DNA of 48,242 bases from Actinomyces sp. ICM47 (GTDB lineage Bacteria > Actinomycetota > Actinomycetes > Actinomycetales > Actinomycetaceae). The position numbers were made by a program, and so were the translations under genes. Positions 1 through 10,449 of the stretch are shown here, one piece after another. The notes beneath the pieces are model-generated. The model was not told the origin of the DNA. It ran no database searches and saw only the letters and a program-made list of their open reading frames with translations. Positions within the stretch are counted from its first letter, which is position 1. Every line of letters starts with the position of its first letter. Location: contig NZ_ALCA01000085.1 of the NCBI RefSeq assembly GCF_000278725.1, positions 1-48,242 on the forward strand, given 5' to 3'.

Positions 1-1549
1 CGGCGTAGGCACCGCCCGCCTTAATCGCGTCCACGACGCCCGGCTCAGCGCCGGGGGCGGCGTGCAGGAGGCGAGCATTCATCTTGCGCGAGCCGTTGGA
101 GGTGAAGGGCGCAACCGTGGCGACCTTGAGGCCCGACTTGCGCGTCCCCTTGCGCAGGCGCAGGAACATGGCACCGCACTCGTCCTCGGGCTCGAGGGCA
201 ACCAGCAGCACCTGCCCGGCGCTCTCCAGATCGGAGTACGTGACGTCGAGGCCGGAGCCGGCGACGAAGGAGGCCAGGAAGGAACGCTCTTCCTCGCTGG
301 AAGGACGCGAACGGAAGTCGATCGAGTCGGAACCGACGACGGTACGAGCGAACTTCGACCAGGCCCAGGCGTCCTCGAACGTGAGGCGACCGCCGGGCAG
401 GAAGCCAACGGACGAACCCGCCGACTCCAGGCCCTCGCGGACGCGGTCGAGCGCGTCGGACCAGGAGGTGGGAACCAGCTCGCCATCCTCGCGCACGAGC
501 GGGTAGGTCAGGCGGTCAACCTTGTCCCACTCGAAGGCAAAGCGGTCCTTGTCGGTAATCCACTCTTCGTTGACCTCGGGGTCGTTGCCGCTCATGCGAC
601 GCACGACCTCGCCGCGGCGCATGTCCTGGCGGATCGCGCTGCCCGACGCGTCGTGCTCCGTGACCGAGGCCGTGGAAACCAGGTCGAAGGGGCGCGCGCG
701 GAAGCGGTAGGACGCGGCGGTCAGGGCACCGACCGGGCAGATCTGGATGATGTTACCCGAGAAGTAAGACGCGAAGGCGCGACCCGACACGTCGCGCTCG
801 GCGACGGACAACTCGCCCTCGTTGAGCGAACCGACGATCGCGTCCGTGCCGAACGGGGACGACAGGGACGAGGTCGAGGCGTCCTTGGCCAACGGGTCGA
901 AGAAGTCGAGCGTGGTCGTATCGAAGCCGCCGACCTGCTCGCCCATGAAGTAGTGGTGGTCCGTGGGGGCGGTGCCGCCACCTCGGCCCTGCAAGTCCAT
1001 GAACACGTCGCCCGAAATCTCCTTGCCGAAACGCACGCAGCGCTGGCACAGGATGCAGCGCTCGCGATCCAGCAGGATCTGAGAGGTCAGGCGCAGCGGC
1101 TTCTTGAAGGTCCGCTTGGCGTCCGTGAAGCGGGACTTGCCGCGGCCCTCCGTCAGCGCCTGGTTCTGCAGGGGGCACTCGCCGCCCTTGTCACAGACCG
1201 GGCAGTCCAGCGGGTGGTTGATGAGCAGGAACTCCATAACGCCACGCTGGGCGCGGTCCACCACCTCGGAGGTGTGCTGGGTCTTGACGACCATGCCCGG
1301 GGTGACGGTCTGCGCACACGAGGGCTGGGGCTTGGGCATGAAGCGCAGCTGACCCGTGTTGCGGTCGGGCATGCCAACCTCGACCAGGCACTGGCGGCAC
1401 GCGGCCACGGGAGCCAGCAGCGGGTGGTCACAGAAACGCGGGATCCGGATGCCGGCCTGCTCGGCCGCGCGGATCACGAGCGTGCCCTGGGGGACAGAAA
1501 CCTGAACGTCGTCGATGGTGACGTCAATCATGTTGGGCGCGTCGCTCAT
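1..1549 (-). CDS. nuoG: NADH-quinone oxidoreductase subunit G (3' end outside window)
   Basis: Peripheral-arm iron-sulfur subunit of respiratory complex I; it passes electrons from NuoE/F towards NuoB. The 516 visible residues start at the ATG that overlaps the nuoF stop (ATGA). Seen: 2Fe-2S ligands C40, C51, C54 and C78; the H112-x3-C116-x2-C119-x5-C125 ligands of the His-coordinated 4Fe-4S cluster; a CxxCxxC set at C165/C168/C171 with a later CPVG cysteine; then the start of the molybdopterin-oxidoreductase-like domain, which has no catalytic role in complex I. The gene is cut by the left edge, so its C-terminus and the expected nuoH-N lie outside. Last visible gene of the nuo operon. Confidence 0.96.
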   Translation of the reverse strand, partial: MSDAPNMIDVTIDDVQVSVPQGTLVIRAAEQAGIRIPRFCDHPLLAPVAACRQCLVEVGMPDRNTGQLRFMPKPQPSCAQTVTPGMVVKTQHTSEVVDRAQRGVMEFLLINHPLDCPVCDKGGECPLQNQALTEGRGKSRFTDAKRTFKKPLRLTSQILLDRERCILCQRCVRFGKEISGDVFMDLQGRGGGTAPTDHHYFMGEQVGGFDTTTLDFFDPLAKDASTSSLSSPFGTDAIVGSLNEGELSVAERDVSGRAFASYFSGNIIQICPVGALTAASYRFRARPFDLVSTASVTEHDASGSAIRQDMRRGEVVRRMSGNDPEVNEEWITDKDRFAFEWDKVDRLTYPLVREDGELVPTSWSDALDRVREGLESAGSSVGFLPGGRLTFEDAWAWSKFARTVVGSDSIDFRSRPSSEEERSFLASFVAGSGLDVTYSDLESAGQVLLVALEPEDECGAMFLRLRKGTRKSGLKVATVAPFTSNGSRKMNARLLHAAPGAEPGVVDAIKAGGAYA

Positions 1550-2850
1550 CGGCCACCTCCTCGCGCGTAGTTAGCGGACGCCTCGTAGGGGAAAAGCTCG
1601 CGGGCGGGCGTGGTGAGGCCAGCCTCGAACTCGTCGCGGAAGCGCTTGATACCCGACATGATCGGGGTTGCTGCGGCGTCGCCGAGCGGGCAGAAGCTAC
1701 GGCCCGCGATGTTGTGTGCGATCTCGTCGAGCAGGTCGACGTCGCCGGGGCGACCTTCGCCTCGCTCGAGACGCAGCATGATTTGCTTCATCCAGTAGGT
1801 GCCTTCGCGGCAGGGCGTGCACTTACCGCAGGACTCGTGCTGGTAGAACTCGGACCAGCGGGTGATGACGCGGACGACCGAGACGGTCTCGTCGAACACC
1901 TGCAGGGCACGCGTGCCCAGCATCGAACCGGCAGCACCCACGGACTCGTAGTCGAGGGGCGTATCCAGCTCGTCTTCGGTGAAGATCGGCGTGGAGGAAC
2001 CACCGGGGGTCCAGAACTTCAGCGTGTGGCCGTCGCGGATGCCGCCCGCCATCTCGATGAGCTGACGCATCGTGATACCGAAGGGGGCCTCGAACTGGCC
2101 GGGGTTGTTCACGTGACCCGACACGGAGAAGATGCCGTGGCCCTTGGACTTTTCGGTGCCCATGGACGCGTACCACTCGGGAGAGTTGCGGAAGATACCC
2201 GCCACCTGGGAGATAGTCTCCACGTTGTTGACAACCGTGGGACGGGCGTACAGGCCGGCCACCGCGGGGAACGGGGGCTTGAGGCGCGGGTGGCCTCGGC
2301 GCCCCTCGAGGGAGTCCAGCAGGGCCGTCTCCTCACCGCAGATGTAGGCACCGGCACCCGCGTGTGCGGTGATGCGCAGGTCGCCGAGCACGCCGGCTTC
2401 GGTCGCCTCGCGCACAGCCTCCAGCAGGCGGCGGTACACGTGGGTGACCTCGCCGCGCAGGTAGACGAACGCGTGGTCGCAGCCGATCGCGCGCGACGTG
2501 ATCGCGATTCCCTCAATGAGAACGTGCGGGTTGCCCATGATGAGCGGGATGTCCTTGCAGGTGCCCGGCTCGGACTCGTCGGCGTTCACCACGAGGTAGC
2601 GGGGACCGCCGTCGGCCGGGGGCAGGAAGGACCACTTGAGGCCGGACGGGAAGCCTGCGCCGCCACGGCCTCGTAGACCGGAGTCCTTGACGGCCTGAAT
2701 GATCTCGGCGGGCTCCATCGTGCGGGCCTTTTCGAGGCCCTGGTAGCCACCGCGGCCCCGGTAGGAGTCCAGCGTCCAGGAACGCTCCTCTCCCCACCCA
2801 TTGGTAAGGATCGGGGTCAGCGGCCCGGGCGTCACGTATGCGGTGCTCAC
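1546..2850 (-). CDS. nuoF: NADH-quinone oxidoreductase subunit F
   Basis: NADH- and FMN-binding 51-kDa-type subunit of complex I, the electron entry point. Seen in 434 residues: the glycine-rich GRGGAGFP motif at 61-68, the FMN-site stretch around NADESEPG (89-96), a [11 protein letters not shown] stretch near 165-175, and 4Fe-4S ligands C341, C344, C347 and C387. Length fits the family. The start is GTG, overlapping the nuoE stop as GTGA; the stop overlaps nuoG as ATGA, so translation is probably coupled. The CGAGGCCGTGG word at 2663-2674 falls within codons for the GLRGRGG segment. Confidence 0.97.
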   Translation of the reverse strand: MSTAYVTPGPLTPILTNGWGEERSWTLDSYRGRGGYQGLEKARTMEPAEIIQAVKDSGLRGRGGAGFPSGLKWSFLPPADGGPRYLVVNADESEPGTCKDIPLIMGNPHVLIEGIAITSRAIGCDHAFVYLRGEVTHVYRRLLEAVREATEAGVLGDLRITAHAGAGAYICGEETALLDSLEGRRGHPRLKPPFPAVAGLYARPTVVNNVETISQVAGIFRNSPEWYASMGTEKSKGHGIFSVSGHVNNPGQFEAPFGITMRQLIEMAGGIRDGHTLKFWTPGGSSTPIFTEDELDTPLDYESVGAAGSMLGTRALQVFDETVSVVRVITRWSEFYQHESCGKCTPCREGTYWMKQIMLRLERGEGRPGDVDLLDEIAHNIAGRSFCPLGDAAATPIMSGIKRFRDEFEAGLTTPARELFPYEASANYARGGGR

Positions 2851-3590
2851 TTCGCCTTCACTCCCTTCTTATTCGAGGCCTTCGTGGATGCCTTCGTGGC
2901 CTTCGTGGGGGCCTGGTCGGCGGCCTTGTCAGCCACCGGTTCGGTCCAGCCGTTCTTCGCGGCGATCTCGCGGCCCAGCAGGGTCGCGGGGCCAGCGGAG
3001 GGGCCTTCGTTCTCGTGCCCATCCAGGAAGCCAGCCAGGACGCGCTCGTTCTCCTTGAACGTGGGGGCGACGATGGGGCCGCGCGTCGGGTGGATGTCGC
3101 GGCCAGCCTGGATGTCCTCGATCATCTCCAGGGCCGACTCGGGACTCTGGTTGTCGAAGAATTCCCAGTTGACCATGACGACAGGCGCGTAGTCGCACGC
3201 CGCGTTGCACTCGATACGCTCGAGCGTGATCTTTCCGTCTTCGCTGGTCTCGTCGCTGCCGACGCCGACCTTCTCGGAGACCTTTTCCCAGATCTCGTCG
3301 CCGCCCATGACGGCGCACAGCGCGTTCGTGCACACGCCCACCAGGTAGTCGCCGGTGGGGTGACGCTTGTACTGCGTGTAAAAGGTCGCGACGGCACTAA
3401 TCTCTGCGCGGGGCAGGTCCAGCGTGGCGGCGATAAAGTCGATGCCGTTCGGGCTGACGTAGCCGTCGACGGACTGGATCAGGTGCAGCATCGGCAGCAG
3501 CGCGGAGCGCGAGTGACCGTCCGGGTAGCGGGCGATGATCTGCGCGGCATCCGCCTGCAGGCGTGCCAGGGTGTCGGGTGTGTAGCTCAT
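2847..3590 (-). CDS. nuoE: NADH-quinone oxidoreductase subunit E
   Basis: 24-kDa-type thioredoxin-fold subunit carrying the 2Fe-2S cluster beside NuoF. Ligands C87, C92, C128 and C132 show the CxxxxC/CxxxC pattern of the family. The core ends near residue 165-170. At 247 residues the protein is longer than compact homologues, with an extra C-terminal region that becomes Ala/Lys/Thr-rich (many K, T and A in the last 30 residues) and is probably disordered. ATG start overlaps the nuoD stop (ATGA). Confidence 0.96.
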   Translation of the reverse strand: MSYTPDTLARLQADAAQIIARYPDGHSRSALLPMLHLIQSVDGYVSPNGIDFIAATLDLPRAEISAVATFYTQYKRHPTGDYLVGVCTNALCAVMGGDEIWEKVSEKVGVGSDETSEDGKITLERIECNAACDYAPVVMVNWEFFDNQSPESALEMIEDIQAGRDIHPTRGPIVAPTFKENERVLAGFLDGHENEGPSAGPATLLGREIAAKNGWTEPVADKAADQAPTKATKASTKASNKKGVKAK

Positions 3591-4933
3591 CGGTCAACGC
3601 CTCCGAGAACGGGGTCGATAGCGGCCAGGGCGACGACCACGTCGGCCAGCTGGCCGCCTTCGGTCATCATGGCCAGCGCTTGCAGGTTGGCGAAGGAGGG
3701 GTCGCGGAAGTGCGCGCGGAACGGGCGCGTGCCACCGTCGGAGACGAGGTGGACGCCCAGGATGCCCTTCGCGTGCTCGACGGTCTGGTAGACCTGGCCG
3801 GCGGGCACGTGGAAGCCCTCCGTGACGAGCTTGAAGTGGTGGATGAGAGACTCCATGGACTCCCCCATGATCTCGCGGACGTGCTCGAAGGAGTTGCCCT
3901 GGCCGTCCGTGGCGACAGCCAGGCGCGCGGGCCAGGCGATTTCGGGATCGGCGACCATGGTGGGCGCGCCCTCGCACTGGTCGAGCTTGTCGAGCACCTG
4001 CCAGATGATGCGCATCGACTCATAGCACTCGTCGAAGCGAACCATCGTGCGGTTGTAGACGTCGGACTTGTCGCGGGTGGGGATATCGAACTCGAAGTTC
4101 TCGTAGCCGCAGTAGGGCTGGCTCTTGCGCAGGTCCAGAGGCAGGCCAGCGGCGCGCACGCCTGGGCCGGTCGAGCCGAGGGCCATGAGGCCGCTCAGTG
4201 GCATGACGGCCACGTCGCACAGACGCTTCTTGAAAATCGGGTTCTCGACCAGGATGTCCTGGAGCTCGCCGATGTCCTTACGGCAGCGGCGTAGACGGTC
4301 ACGGATGTAGTCCGTGGTGCCCTCACCGATGTCCTGCACGACGCCGCCGGGGCGGATGTACTCGTGGTTCATGCGCAGGCCCGTGATGCGCTCGAAGATG
4401 CGCAGGATCTCCTCACGGCCACGGAAACCGATCGTCATGATCGTCGTGGCACCCATTTCGTTACCGGTCGAGCCGATGGCGACCAGGTGCGAGGCGATCC
4501 GGCACAGCTCCATCATGAGGATGCGGATGAGGGACGCGCGCTCGGGGATGTCCTCTTCGATGCCGAGGAGCTTCTCGACGCCGAGGCAGTAGGCGGCCTC
4601 CTGGAAGAAGGGAGCCACGTAGTCCATACGCGTGCAGTACGCGACGCCCTGGGTCCATGTGCGGTACTCCATGTTCTTCTCGATGCCGGTGTGCAGGTAG
4701 CCGGTGTCGATGCGGGTCTCGCGGACCTTTTCGCCGTCAAGCTCGAGGATGAGGCGCAGAACGCCGTGGGTCGCGGGGTGGACCGGGCCGAGGTTGACGA
4801 CGATGCGCTCGGAAGTGATGGCCTCGATCTCGTGCAGGACGTCGTCCCAGTCGCCGCCCTGGGTCAGGACCTCGGGGATGTCCTCGAGGGGCAGGTCGGT
4901 CGCGCCGGCGGGCGCGTGGAAAGCGGTGGTCAT
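3587..4933 (-). CDS. nuoD: NADH-quinone oxidoreductase subunit D
   Basis: 49-kDa-type subunit, related to NiFe-hydrogenase large subunits, which with NuoB forms the quinone-binding pocket of complex I. In 448 residues the family signatures [14 protein letters not shown], the GYLHTGIEK segment and the C-terminal PVLGGVDR are visible. The start ATG shares one base with the nuoC stop (TGATG), implying coupling. The likely quinone partner is menaquinone, given the men genes next door (inference). Confidence 0.97.
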   Translation of the reverse strand: MTTAFHAPAGATDLPLEDIPEVLTQGGDWDDVLHEIEAITSERIVVNLGPVHPATHGVLRLILELDGEKVRETRIDTGYLHTGIEKNMEYRTWTQGVAYCTRMDYVAPFFQEAAYCLGVEKLLGIEEDIPERASLIRILMMELCRIASHLVAIGSTGNEMGATTIMTIGFRGREEILRIFERITGLRMNHEYIRPGGVVQDIGEGTTDYIRDRLRRCRKDIGELQDILVENPIFKKRLCDVAVMPLSGLMALGSTGPGVRAAGLPLDLRKSQPYCGYENFEFDIPTRDKSDVYNRTMVRFDECYESMRIIWQVLDKLDQCEGAPTMVADPEIAWPARLAVATDGQGNSFEHVREIMGESMESLIHHFKLVTEGFHVPAGQVYQTVEHAKGILGVHLVSDGGTRPFRAHFRDPSFANLQALAMMTEGGQLADVVVALAAIDPVLGGVDR

Positions 4934-5670
4934 CAGTTCACACTCCTACGAACATCGGCGGAAGCGTTGACGGCACCCTTGAATTCGACGGGGATGCCGC
5001 CCAGCGGGTAGTCCTTGCGCTGGGGGTGTCCGACCCAGTCGTCGGGCATCGCGGTGCGCGTGAGCGAGGGGTGCCCGGTGAAGACGATGCCGATGAGGTC
5101 CCAGGTTTCGCGCTCCTGCCAGTCGTTTCCGGGGTAGACGGAGACGATGGAGGGGATGCGGGGGTCCTCGTCGGGGCACGTGACCTCGAGGCGGATCATG
5201 CGGTTGTACGTGATCGAGTACAGGGGGTAGATGGCGTGCAGCTCGCGCCCCTTGTCGAGGGGGTAGTGCGCGCCGTTAGTCCCCAGGCACAGCTCGAAGC
5301 GCAGGTCGGCGTCGTCGCGCAGGTACTTGGCGACGCGCGCGATGTGCTCGCGGGCGATGAAGATGCCGAGCTGGCCGCGGTCAATGGTGACCTTTTCGAT
5401 GACGTCGGAGACCTTCAGACCGTCGGCGGAGATGAGCTCTTCGAGGACGTCAACGACCTGGTCGAACCAGCCGCCGTAGGGGCGGGAGGCCTCGCCGGGC
5501 AGGAAGGAATCGGTCACGAGGCCGGCGAAGCCGGAGGTGGAGGAGTCGGTGCCCGCGCCGAAGAGGCCCTTGCGGTGTGCGATGGGCTCGGGGAGGGCGA
5601 AACCGCGCTGGGACGAGGCCTGGGCGACCTCGGCGGGCGCATTTTCCTCGGGGGTGGAAAGGTCGCTCAT
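4933..5670 (-). CDS. nuoC: NADH-quinone oxidoreductase subunit C
   Basis: 30-kDa-type peripheral-arm subunit that stabilises NuoB/NuoD; it has no cofactor. The conserved block around residues 165-225 includes the region from [20 protein letters not shown] to the [11 protein letters not shown] stretch and the [12 protein letters not shown] tail. The first ~60 residues (Ala/Glu/Ser-rich) are not conserved in the family. ATG overlaps the nuoB stop as ATGA. Confidence 0.95.
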   Translation of the reverse strand: MSDLSTPEENAPAEVAQASSQRGFALPEPIAHRKGLFGAGTDSSTSGFAGLVTDSFLPGEASRPYGGWFDQVVDVLEELISADGLKVSDVIEKVTIDRGQLGIFIAREHIARVAKYLRDDADLRFELCLGTNGAHYPLDKGRELHAIYPLYSITYNRMIRLEVTCPDEDPRIPSIVSVYPGNDWQERETWDLIGIVFTGHPSLTRTAMPDDWVGHPQRKDYPLGGIPVEFKGAVNASADVRRSVN

Positions 5671-6221
5671 GCGAGGAGTCCCTTCATCTGGTGGGTGGGG
5701 GTCGCCTCGAGGGCGGCCTGCTCGGCGCGGCGCGCGATCTCGCGGCGGTGCACGCCGAGGGGTTCCTTGCCGATCTGCTCACGCAGGACGAGGACCGCGT
5801 GGATGAGGGCCTCGGGGCGGGGCGGGCATCCGGGCAGGTAAACGTCGACGGGGACGATGTGGTCGCAGCCCTGGACGACGGCGTAGTTGTTGAAGACGCC
5901 GCCGGAGGACGCGCATGCACCCATGGAGATGACCCACTTGGGTTCGGGCATCGAGTCGTAGACGCGGCGGATGACGGGGGCCATCTTGTGCGAGACACGG
6001 CCCGACACGATCATCATGTCGGAGTGACGCGGCGAGGCGCGGAAGACCTCGAGGCCGAAGCGCGCCATGTCGAAACGGGGGGTACCGGCGGCCATCATCT
6101 CGATGGCGCAGCACGCCAGGCCCATGGTGACGGGCCACTGGCTGTACTTGCGTGCGAGTCCGAGGACTTTTTCGACGCTGGTCAGCGCGATGCCCGCGGG
6201 CAGGGATTCTTCAAGTCCCAC
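5667..6221 (-). CDS. nuoB: NADH-quinone oxidoreductase subunit B
   Basis: PSST-type subunit holding the terminal N2 4Fe-4S cluster that reduces quinone. Probable ligands are the tandem C37-C38 ([10 protein letters not shown]), C103 (GACASSGG) and C132 (LPGCPPRPE). 184 residues, normal length. The start is GTG at 6221; an AAAGGA Shine-Dalgarno lies 7 nt upstream and no better in-frame ATG exists. A 22-bp gap separates it from nuoA, the only loose junction inside nuoA-G. Confidence 0.97.
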   Translation of the reverse strand: MGLEESLPAGIALTSVEKVLGLARKYSQWPVTMGLACCAIEMMAAGTPRFDMARFGLEVFRASPRHSDMMIVSGRVSHKMAPVIRRVYDSMPEPKWVISMGACASSGGVFNNYAVVQGCDHIVPVDVYLPGCPPRPEALIHAVLVLREQIGKEPLGVHRREIARRAEQAALEATPTHQMKGLLA

Positions 6222-6243
6222 TTGTCTATCCTTTACTTCTCTT

Positions 6244-6603
6244 TTAGTAGTCCAGGCCGCCGCGTCGCCATTCGTAGGCGTAGGGGACGCAGAGGGTGAC
6301 CAGGAAGCTCATCATGACGACCAGTCCGAACAGGCCCAGCTGGTTGAAGCTGACGGCCCACGGGTACATGAACACAACTTCAATGTCGAAGATGATGAAG
6401 GTCATCGCGACCAGGTAGTAGCGCACCGGGAAGCGGCCCTCGGTGAGGTGAGCGCTGGTCGGCTGGATACCGCACTCGTAGTTGTCGGCCTTGGTCGTGG
6501 ACTTTTTGGTGGGGCCCAGGATCGCGGAGGCGACCAGGCCTCCGAAGGCTAGGACGAGGGCGGCTGCGGACATGATGAGCAGCGGCACGTAGGGATTCGT
6601 CAT
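6244..6603 (-). CDS. nuoA: NADH-quinone oxidoreductase subunit A
   Basis: Small membrane subunit of complex I. The 119 residues hold three hydrophobic segments (about 8-28, 62-82 and 88-108) and the family signature YECGIQPT before the second one. ATG start with GGGAGGA Shine-Dalgarno directly upstream. First nuo gene; it follows menJ by 28 bp and may be co-transcribed with it. Confidence 0.96.
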   Translation of the reverse strand: MTNPYVPLLIMSAAALVLAFGGLVASAILGPTKKSTTKADNYECGIQPTSAHLTEGRFPVRYYLVAMTFIIFDIEVVFMYPWAVSFNQLGLFGLVVMMSFLVTLCVPYAYEWRRGGLDY

Positions 6604-6631
6604 CGTTCCTCCCGGTTATGGGTGGTGGTGG

Positions 6632-7912
6632 TCATGCGGGGCGCACCACCTTGGTCAGCATGGTGATGAGTTGGTCGTCGAAGTCGCCCCCGCTCCTCTC
6701 GTACCCGTCCGACAGGAGTTTGTGGACGAGCGTCATGAGGCGCGGAATGGGCAGCCCGACGTTCGTGCAGGTGCGCATGATCGTCGGGTTTTCGATGAGC
6801 GCGACGAAGATGCGGCCGAGCTGGTAGTAGCCGCCGTATTCGTCGCGAAGCATGTGGGGGTATTCGCTCATGGCGCGGTCGATGCCCGCGCGGTGGGAGC
6901 GGGACAAAGCCTGCGCGATGCACGAGGCCGCGTAGCGTCCGGCTTTCATGGCGGGGGCGATGCCTTCGCCGTTGTAGGGGGAGACCATGCCGCCGGCGTC
7001 GCCGACGAGGACGAGGCCCTGGACGTAGTGAGGCTTGCGGTTGAAGCTCATGGGCAGGGCGGCGGAGCGCAGCTGGCCGATTTGGTTCTCGGGGGTGAAG
7101 CCCCATTCCTCGGGAAGGTTCGCGGTCCAGGTCTTAAAGACCTCGCGGTAGGGCAGGTTAGTGGCACCGGCGCGCGAGGCGACCGAACCGAGGCCGACGT
7201 TCACGATGCCGTCGCCCATGGGGAAAATCCAGCCGTAGCCGGGCAAAAGGTCGGAGGCTCCCGGAGTGCCGCTCCACAGTTCGAGGTGGGATTCCATCCA
7301 TTCCTCGTCGCCGCGGGGGCTGCGGAAGTAGGCGCGCGCGGCCACGCCCATGGGGCGGTTCATCTTCTTTTCGAGGCCGAGGCTGGTGGCCAGTCGCGCG
7401 GCCACTCCCCCAGCGTCGACGGTGATGGAGGCGCGTACCTCGAAGGTTGCGGCGCTCTTGCCACGGCCAGCCTTTGCGGTCACGCCCACGACGCGACCGG
7501 AGCCGTCCTGGATGGCTCCCGTGACGGTCACGCCTTCGTAGAGGCGCGCCCCGGCCTCGACGGCGCGCTTGGCGAGCGCCTGGTCGAGGTCCATGCGGGC
7601 TCGGGTCATGCCGTATCCGGGCAGGGACTTCTGGTCCGGCCAGTCCATGTGGACGGTATGGCCGCCACCGATGACGGTCAGGCCGCGGTTTCGCATCCAG
7701 CCGGTGGTGTCCACGCCCATCGCGATGAGTTCGTGGACGGCGGCGGGGGTGAGTCCGTCGCCGCAGATCTTGTCACGCGGGAACGTGCTTTTCTCAAGAA
7801 GGACGACGTCAAGGCCAGCTCTGGCCAGGTGATAGGCGGTGGAGGACCCGCCCGGGCCCGCGCCGACGACGACAACGTCAGCGCTCATGTCGCTAGGCAT
7901 GGTGGATGCCAC
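6632..7912 (-). CDS. menJ: Geranylgeranyl reductase-family FAD oxidoreductase (MenJ-like)
   Basis: FAD-dependent reductase of the geranylgeranyl reductase family. In mycobacteria MenJ saturates one isoprene unit of menaquinone, and the position here between men genes and nuo supports that role (inference). Seen: N-terminal dinucleotide site VVVGAGPGGSS with the E of LLEK ending the beta-alpha-beta unit, a DKICGDGLTP stretch, and the second FAD motif VGDAGGMVSPYNGEGI. I place the start at GTG 7912 because GGAGGA lies 5 nt upstream (7918-7923); two ATGs (7900, 7888) follow without a Shine-Dalgarno. 426 residues. Confidence 0.85.
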   Translation of the reverse strand: MASTMPSDMSADVVVVGAGPGGSSTAYHLARAGLDVVLLEKSTFPRDKICGDGLTPAAVHELIAMGVDTTGWMRNRGLTVIGGGHTVHMDWPDQKSLPGYGMTRARMDLDQALAKRAVEAGARLYEGVTVTGAIQDGSGRVVGVTAKAGRGKSAATFEVRASITVDAGGVAARLATSLGLEKKMNRPMGVAARAYFRSPRGDEEWMESHLELWSGTPGASDLLPGYGWIFPMGDGIVNVGLGSVASRAGATNLPYREVFKTWTANLPEEWGFTPENQIGQLRSAALPMSFNRKPHYVQGLVLVGDAGGMVSPYNGEGIAPAMKAGRYAASCIAQALSRSHRAGIDRAMSEYPHMLRDEYGGYYQLGRIFVALIENPTIMRTCTNVGLPIPRLMTLVHKLLSDGYERSGGDFDDQLITMLTKVVRPA

Positions 7913-8274
7913 GGCATTCCTCCGTAACGTGGGCGCGCGGGTGCAGCCGCGCAAGTGTGCAAGGCGGACGAAGTGTGCACATCACTTCATTCCGCCAGTC
8001 AGACTAGCTAGGTCACCCTCACCTCGCCGAGCACGCGACTTTTCCGCACGTTTTCAGTCGCCGAGGCCGAGGAAGGCCACGCTCACACCTGTCATTTGCG
8101 CAACGCTTCCTTGTCGTAATTGACACTTTCTGCCACACCATAGTGAACGCTCTCGGGCGCGCCAGCCCCACCGCGCCGTCACCCCACGTTGCGGCCATCA
8201 TGGGGGGCACTCGCCCCCGCCCACGACAAAGGCCGGGATCCCCGCAAAGGGACCCCGGCCTCGTCAATGACAAA
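7913..8274. other. Intergenic region menG-menJ, no gene seen
   Basis: 362 bp between two minus-strand genes. It holds the menG terminator (8231-8260) and, upstream of menJ, a direct repeat AAGTGTGCA at 7953-7961 and 7971-7979 (18-bp spacing), a possible regulator site. A TTGACA at 8120-8125 has no gene behind it on the plus strand. Confidence 0.6.
8231..8260 (-). terminator. Hairpin terminator after menG
   Basis: Arms GGCCGGGATCCC and GGGACCCCGGCC pair with one mismatch around a 6-nt loop. On the minus strand it is followed by TTTGTC, a weak U-run. One copy of the dispersed word (8253-8265) forms one arm. Confidence 0.7.
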
Positions 8275-8982
8275 CTACGGCAGCGGCTTGACCGCGCGGT
8301 GCATGCAGGCGATGCCGCCGGTCAGGTTGCGGTATTCGACCTCGTCCCAGCCGTTCGCGGCGACCATGCGCGCGATTTCTTCCTGCGCGGGCCACTGGCG
8401 GATCGACTCGACCAGGTAGTCGTACGCGCCATCATTCGTAGACGCCAGGCGCGCCATCGTCGGCATGACAGTCTTCTGGTAGACGCTATACAGGCCGCGG
8501 AACGCGCGCGACGGCGGGGTCGAGAACTCCAGGATCACGAGTCGGCCGCGCGGGCGCACGACGCGCGCCATCTCGCGCAGTGCCAGGGCCGGATCCGGGA
8601 TGTTGCGCAGGCCCCACGAGATCGTGACCGCGTCGAAAGAGCCGTCCTCGAAGTCCAGGTCCATCGCGTTGCCGTGGACGAACTCGAGTTCGGGGTGACG
8701 CTCGCGACCGACCTCGATCATGCCTTCGGACAGGTCGCAGGCGACGACCTCGGCGCCACCCTGTGCAAGCGCAGCGGCCGACGCACCGGTGCCGGCCGCC
8801 AGGTCCAAGATGCGCTCGCCGGGGTGCGGGGCGACCGCCTTGCGCAGGGCAGTCATCCAGACGTGATTCAAACCGCCCGTCATCAACGTGTCCATCATGT
8901 CGTAACGCGTGGCGACGGAGTCGAACATCGAGGCAATCTCTTCGGGGACCTTGGTCAGGTCCGCGCGGGGGGCTTCTGTCAT
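8275..8982 (-). CDS. menG: Demethylmenaquinone methyltransferase
   Basis: SAM-dependent C-methyltransferase making menaquinone from demethylmenaquinone, the last common step of the pathway (UbiE/MenG family). 235 residues; SAM motif I LDLAAGTGAS near 80, the NAMDLDFEDGSFDAVTISWGL region near 120-140, and the YDYLVESIRQWP segment near 195 are typical. ATG start with GGGAGG 8 nt upstream. Divergent from menF across 57 bp. Confidence 0.95.
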   Translation of the reverse strand: MTEAPRADLTKVPEEIASMFDSVATRYDMMDTLMTGGLNHVWMTALRKAVAPHPGERILDLAAGTGASAAALAQGGAEVVACDLSEGMIEVGRERHPELEFVHGNAMDLDFEDGSFDAVTISWGLRNIPDPALALREMARVVRPRGRLVILEFSTPPSRAFRGLYSVYQKTVMPTMARLASTNDGAYDYLVESIRQWPAQEEIARMVAANGWDEVEYRNLTGGIACMHRAVKPLP

Positions 8983-9027
8983 GCGTTAATCCTCCCACGT
9001 CTTTCAGCACGCCGCCGCCCCTGCTCC

Positions 9028-9033
9028 TACCAT
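9028..9033 (+). promoter_or_regulatory. Putative -10 box of leaderless menF mRNA
   Basis: TACCAT lies 6 nt before the menF ATG, and no Shine-Dalgarno is present. The spacing places transcription start at the start codon. Confidence 0.45.
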
Positions 9034-9039
9034 GGACCC

Positions 9040-10263
9040 ATGCATGACGACTGTGGCTGCTCACGCCTCGCTTTTCGGGCGTTCGTCCTGCCCCCGCAGC
9101 ACCCGGGGTCTACTTGCTCACTGACATCTCTGCTTCCCGCGTCGGGTGGGGCGGCCTGGCTCGGCGAGCGCCGCTCCATGATCGGCCTCGGTCGCGCACT
9201 CACGCTCGAGTCCGCGACCCCCGACGCCATCGCCCGGGTGCGCCGCGCGTGGGAGGCCGCCCCGGCCTCGTCCCCTGTGCCTGGCCCTTCCCCGGTCCTC
9301 TTCGCGTCCTTCGCGTTCCGCTCCCCTGCCCGCTCGGTGGCTTTTGTGCCCGCGCTGACTCTCATCGACGAGGCCGGGGCGCGCTGGGCGATCACCGCCG
9401 GGATTGGGGATGCGCCCGATCCGCTGGCGGCGGTTGATGCTGCCCTCTCCTGCGCTAGGCCTGCCGCCCGCGTACCCGATTCCCTGACGTTTGGTCAGGG
9501 GTCGATGTCGCGGACCCAGTGGCGTGATTCGGTCCAGGCGATGGCCGCACGGCTGCGCGAGGGAGCGGCCGATAAGGCCGTCATGGCGCGCGACATGACG
9601 ATTCGGTGCTCGCGCGGCTTCGATGAGCGTTTCCTTCTCGAGCGCCTGACCGACCTGTATCCCTCGACGTGGCGTTTCTGCGTTGATTCGCTGGTGGGGG
9701 CGTCGCCGGAGATGCTGATTGCCGCTTCGCATGGGACCGCGTCGTCGCGCGTCCTGGCGGGTACGTGCAAACCCGGCGAGGGCACGATGCTCGCCTCCAG
9801 CCCGAAGGATCTGCGCGAACACGAACTGGCCTCGGAATCCGTGTCATCAATTCTGACGTCTCTGTGTTCCGATGTGCGTGCGCAGGGTCCCTTCCTGCTC
9901 ACCCTGCCCAACGTCGTGCACCTGGCGACGGACGTTCACGCGCGATTGGGATCGGCGCACCTGCTGGACCTGGTGGCCGCCCTGCATCCGACGGCGGCCG
10001 TGTGCGGGACGCCGCGGGCGGCGGCGATGCGCCTCATCGAGGAGCTGGAGGACACCGAGCGTGGCCGCTACTCCGGGCCAGTGGGCTGGGTCGACACGGC
10101 CGGCAACGGCGAGTTCGCTATCGCGCTGCGCTGCGGACTCGCGTCTGGGACGAGGCTTCGCCTCTTCGCGGGGGCCGGCATCATGCCGGACTCGGACCCC
10201 GACCTGGAACTCGCCGAGACCGAGGCAAAGATGCGCCCGCTCCTGGACGCCCTCGGGGTGTGA
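9040..10263 (+). CDS. menF: Isochorismate synthase
   Basis: Chorismate-binding enzyme converting chorismate to isochorismate, the first committed step to menaquinone. 407 residues; the C-terminal chorismate-binding domain shows the GASPEMLI, ELASESVSSIL, HPTAAVCGTP, RGRYSGPVGW and LFAGAGIMPDSDP signatures. The N-terminal half is weakly conserved and contains two copies of the dispersed word (9260-9272, 9367-9379). Start chosen at the first in-frame ATG after the menG promoter region; the frame stays open upstream but overlaps menG. Salicylate synthase is a possible alternative from the fold alone; the men neighbours favour MenF. Confidence 0.9.
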   Translation: MHDDCGCSRLAFRAFVLPPQHPGSTCSLTSLLPASGGAAWLGERRSMIGLGRALTLESATPDAIARVRRAWEAAPASSPVPGPSPVLFASFAFRSPARSVAFVPALTLIDEAGARWAITAGIGDAPDPLAAVDAALSCARPAARVPDSLTFGQGSMSRTQWRDSVQAMAARLREGAADKAVMARDMTIRCSRGFDERFLLERLTDLYPSTWRFCVDSLVGASPEMLIAASHGTASSRVLAGTCKPGEGTMLASSPKDLREHELASESVSSILTSLCSDVRAQGPFLLTLPNVVHLATDVHARLGSAHLLDLVAALHPTAAVCGTPRAAAMRLIEELEDTERGRYSGPVGWVDTAGNGEFAIALRCGLASGTRLRLFAGAGIMPDSDPDLELAETEAKMRPLLDALGV

Positions 10264-10283
10264 GCGCTCATTCTGGAGCCAGA

Positions 10284-10328
10284 GGATTCACCCCCGCCAG
10301 GAGGATTCAACCCGATCTGAAGGGATTA
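10284..10328 (+). repeat. GGATTCA array, 19-20 bp spacing
   Basis: GGATTCA at 10284 and 10303 and GGATTA at 10323, followed by A/C-rich ACCC-like tails. Unit spacing is 19 and 20 bp, as in other intergenic arrays of this window. Confidence 0.5.
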
Positions 10329-10449
10329 AACCTTCGCTGATCGGCTGCAACACCCCATCGGTCACACGCTCACCCGTGGCCGCGGTGCATCGGCGCACAG
10401 CCCACCATCACGGCCTCGCGCACAGCCCCTCCCACCATGCGCTTCAGTC

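Noticed and set aside
62..5841. Long plus-strand frames opposite the nuo genes
   Set aside because: They mirror GC-rich codons of the clearly recognised minus-strand nuo genes and show no family motifs of their own.
8120..8145. Promoter starting with TTGACA on the plus strand
   Set aside because: The following TAGTGA is only 15 bp away and no plus-strand gene follows before menF, 900 bp downstream and beyond the oppositely oriented menG.
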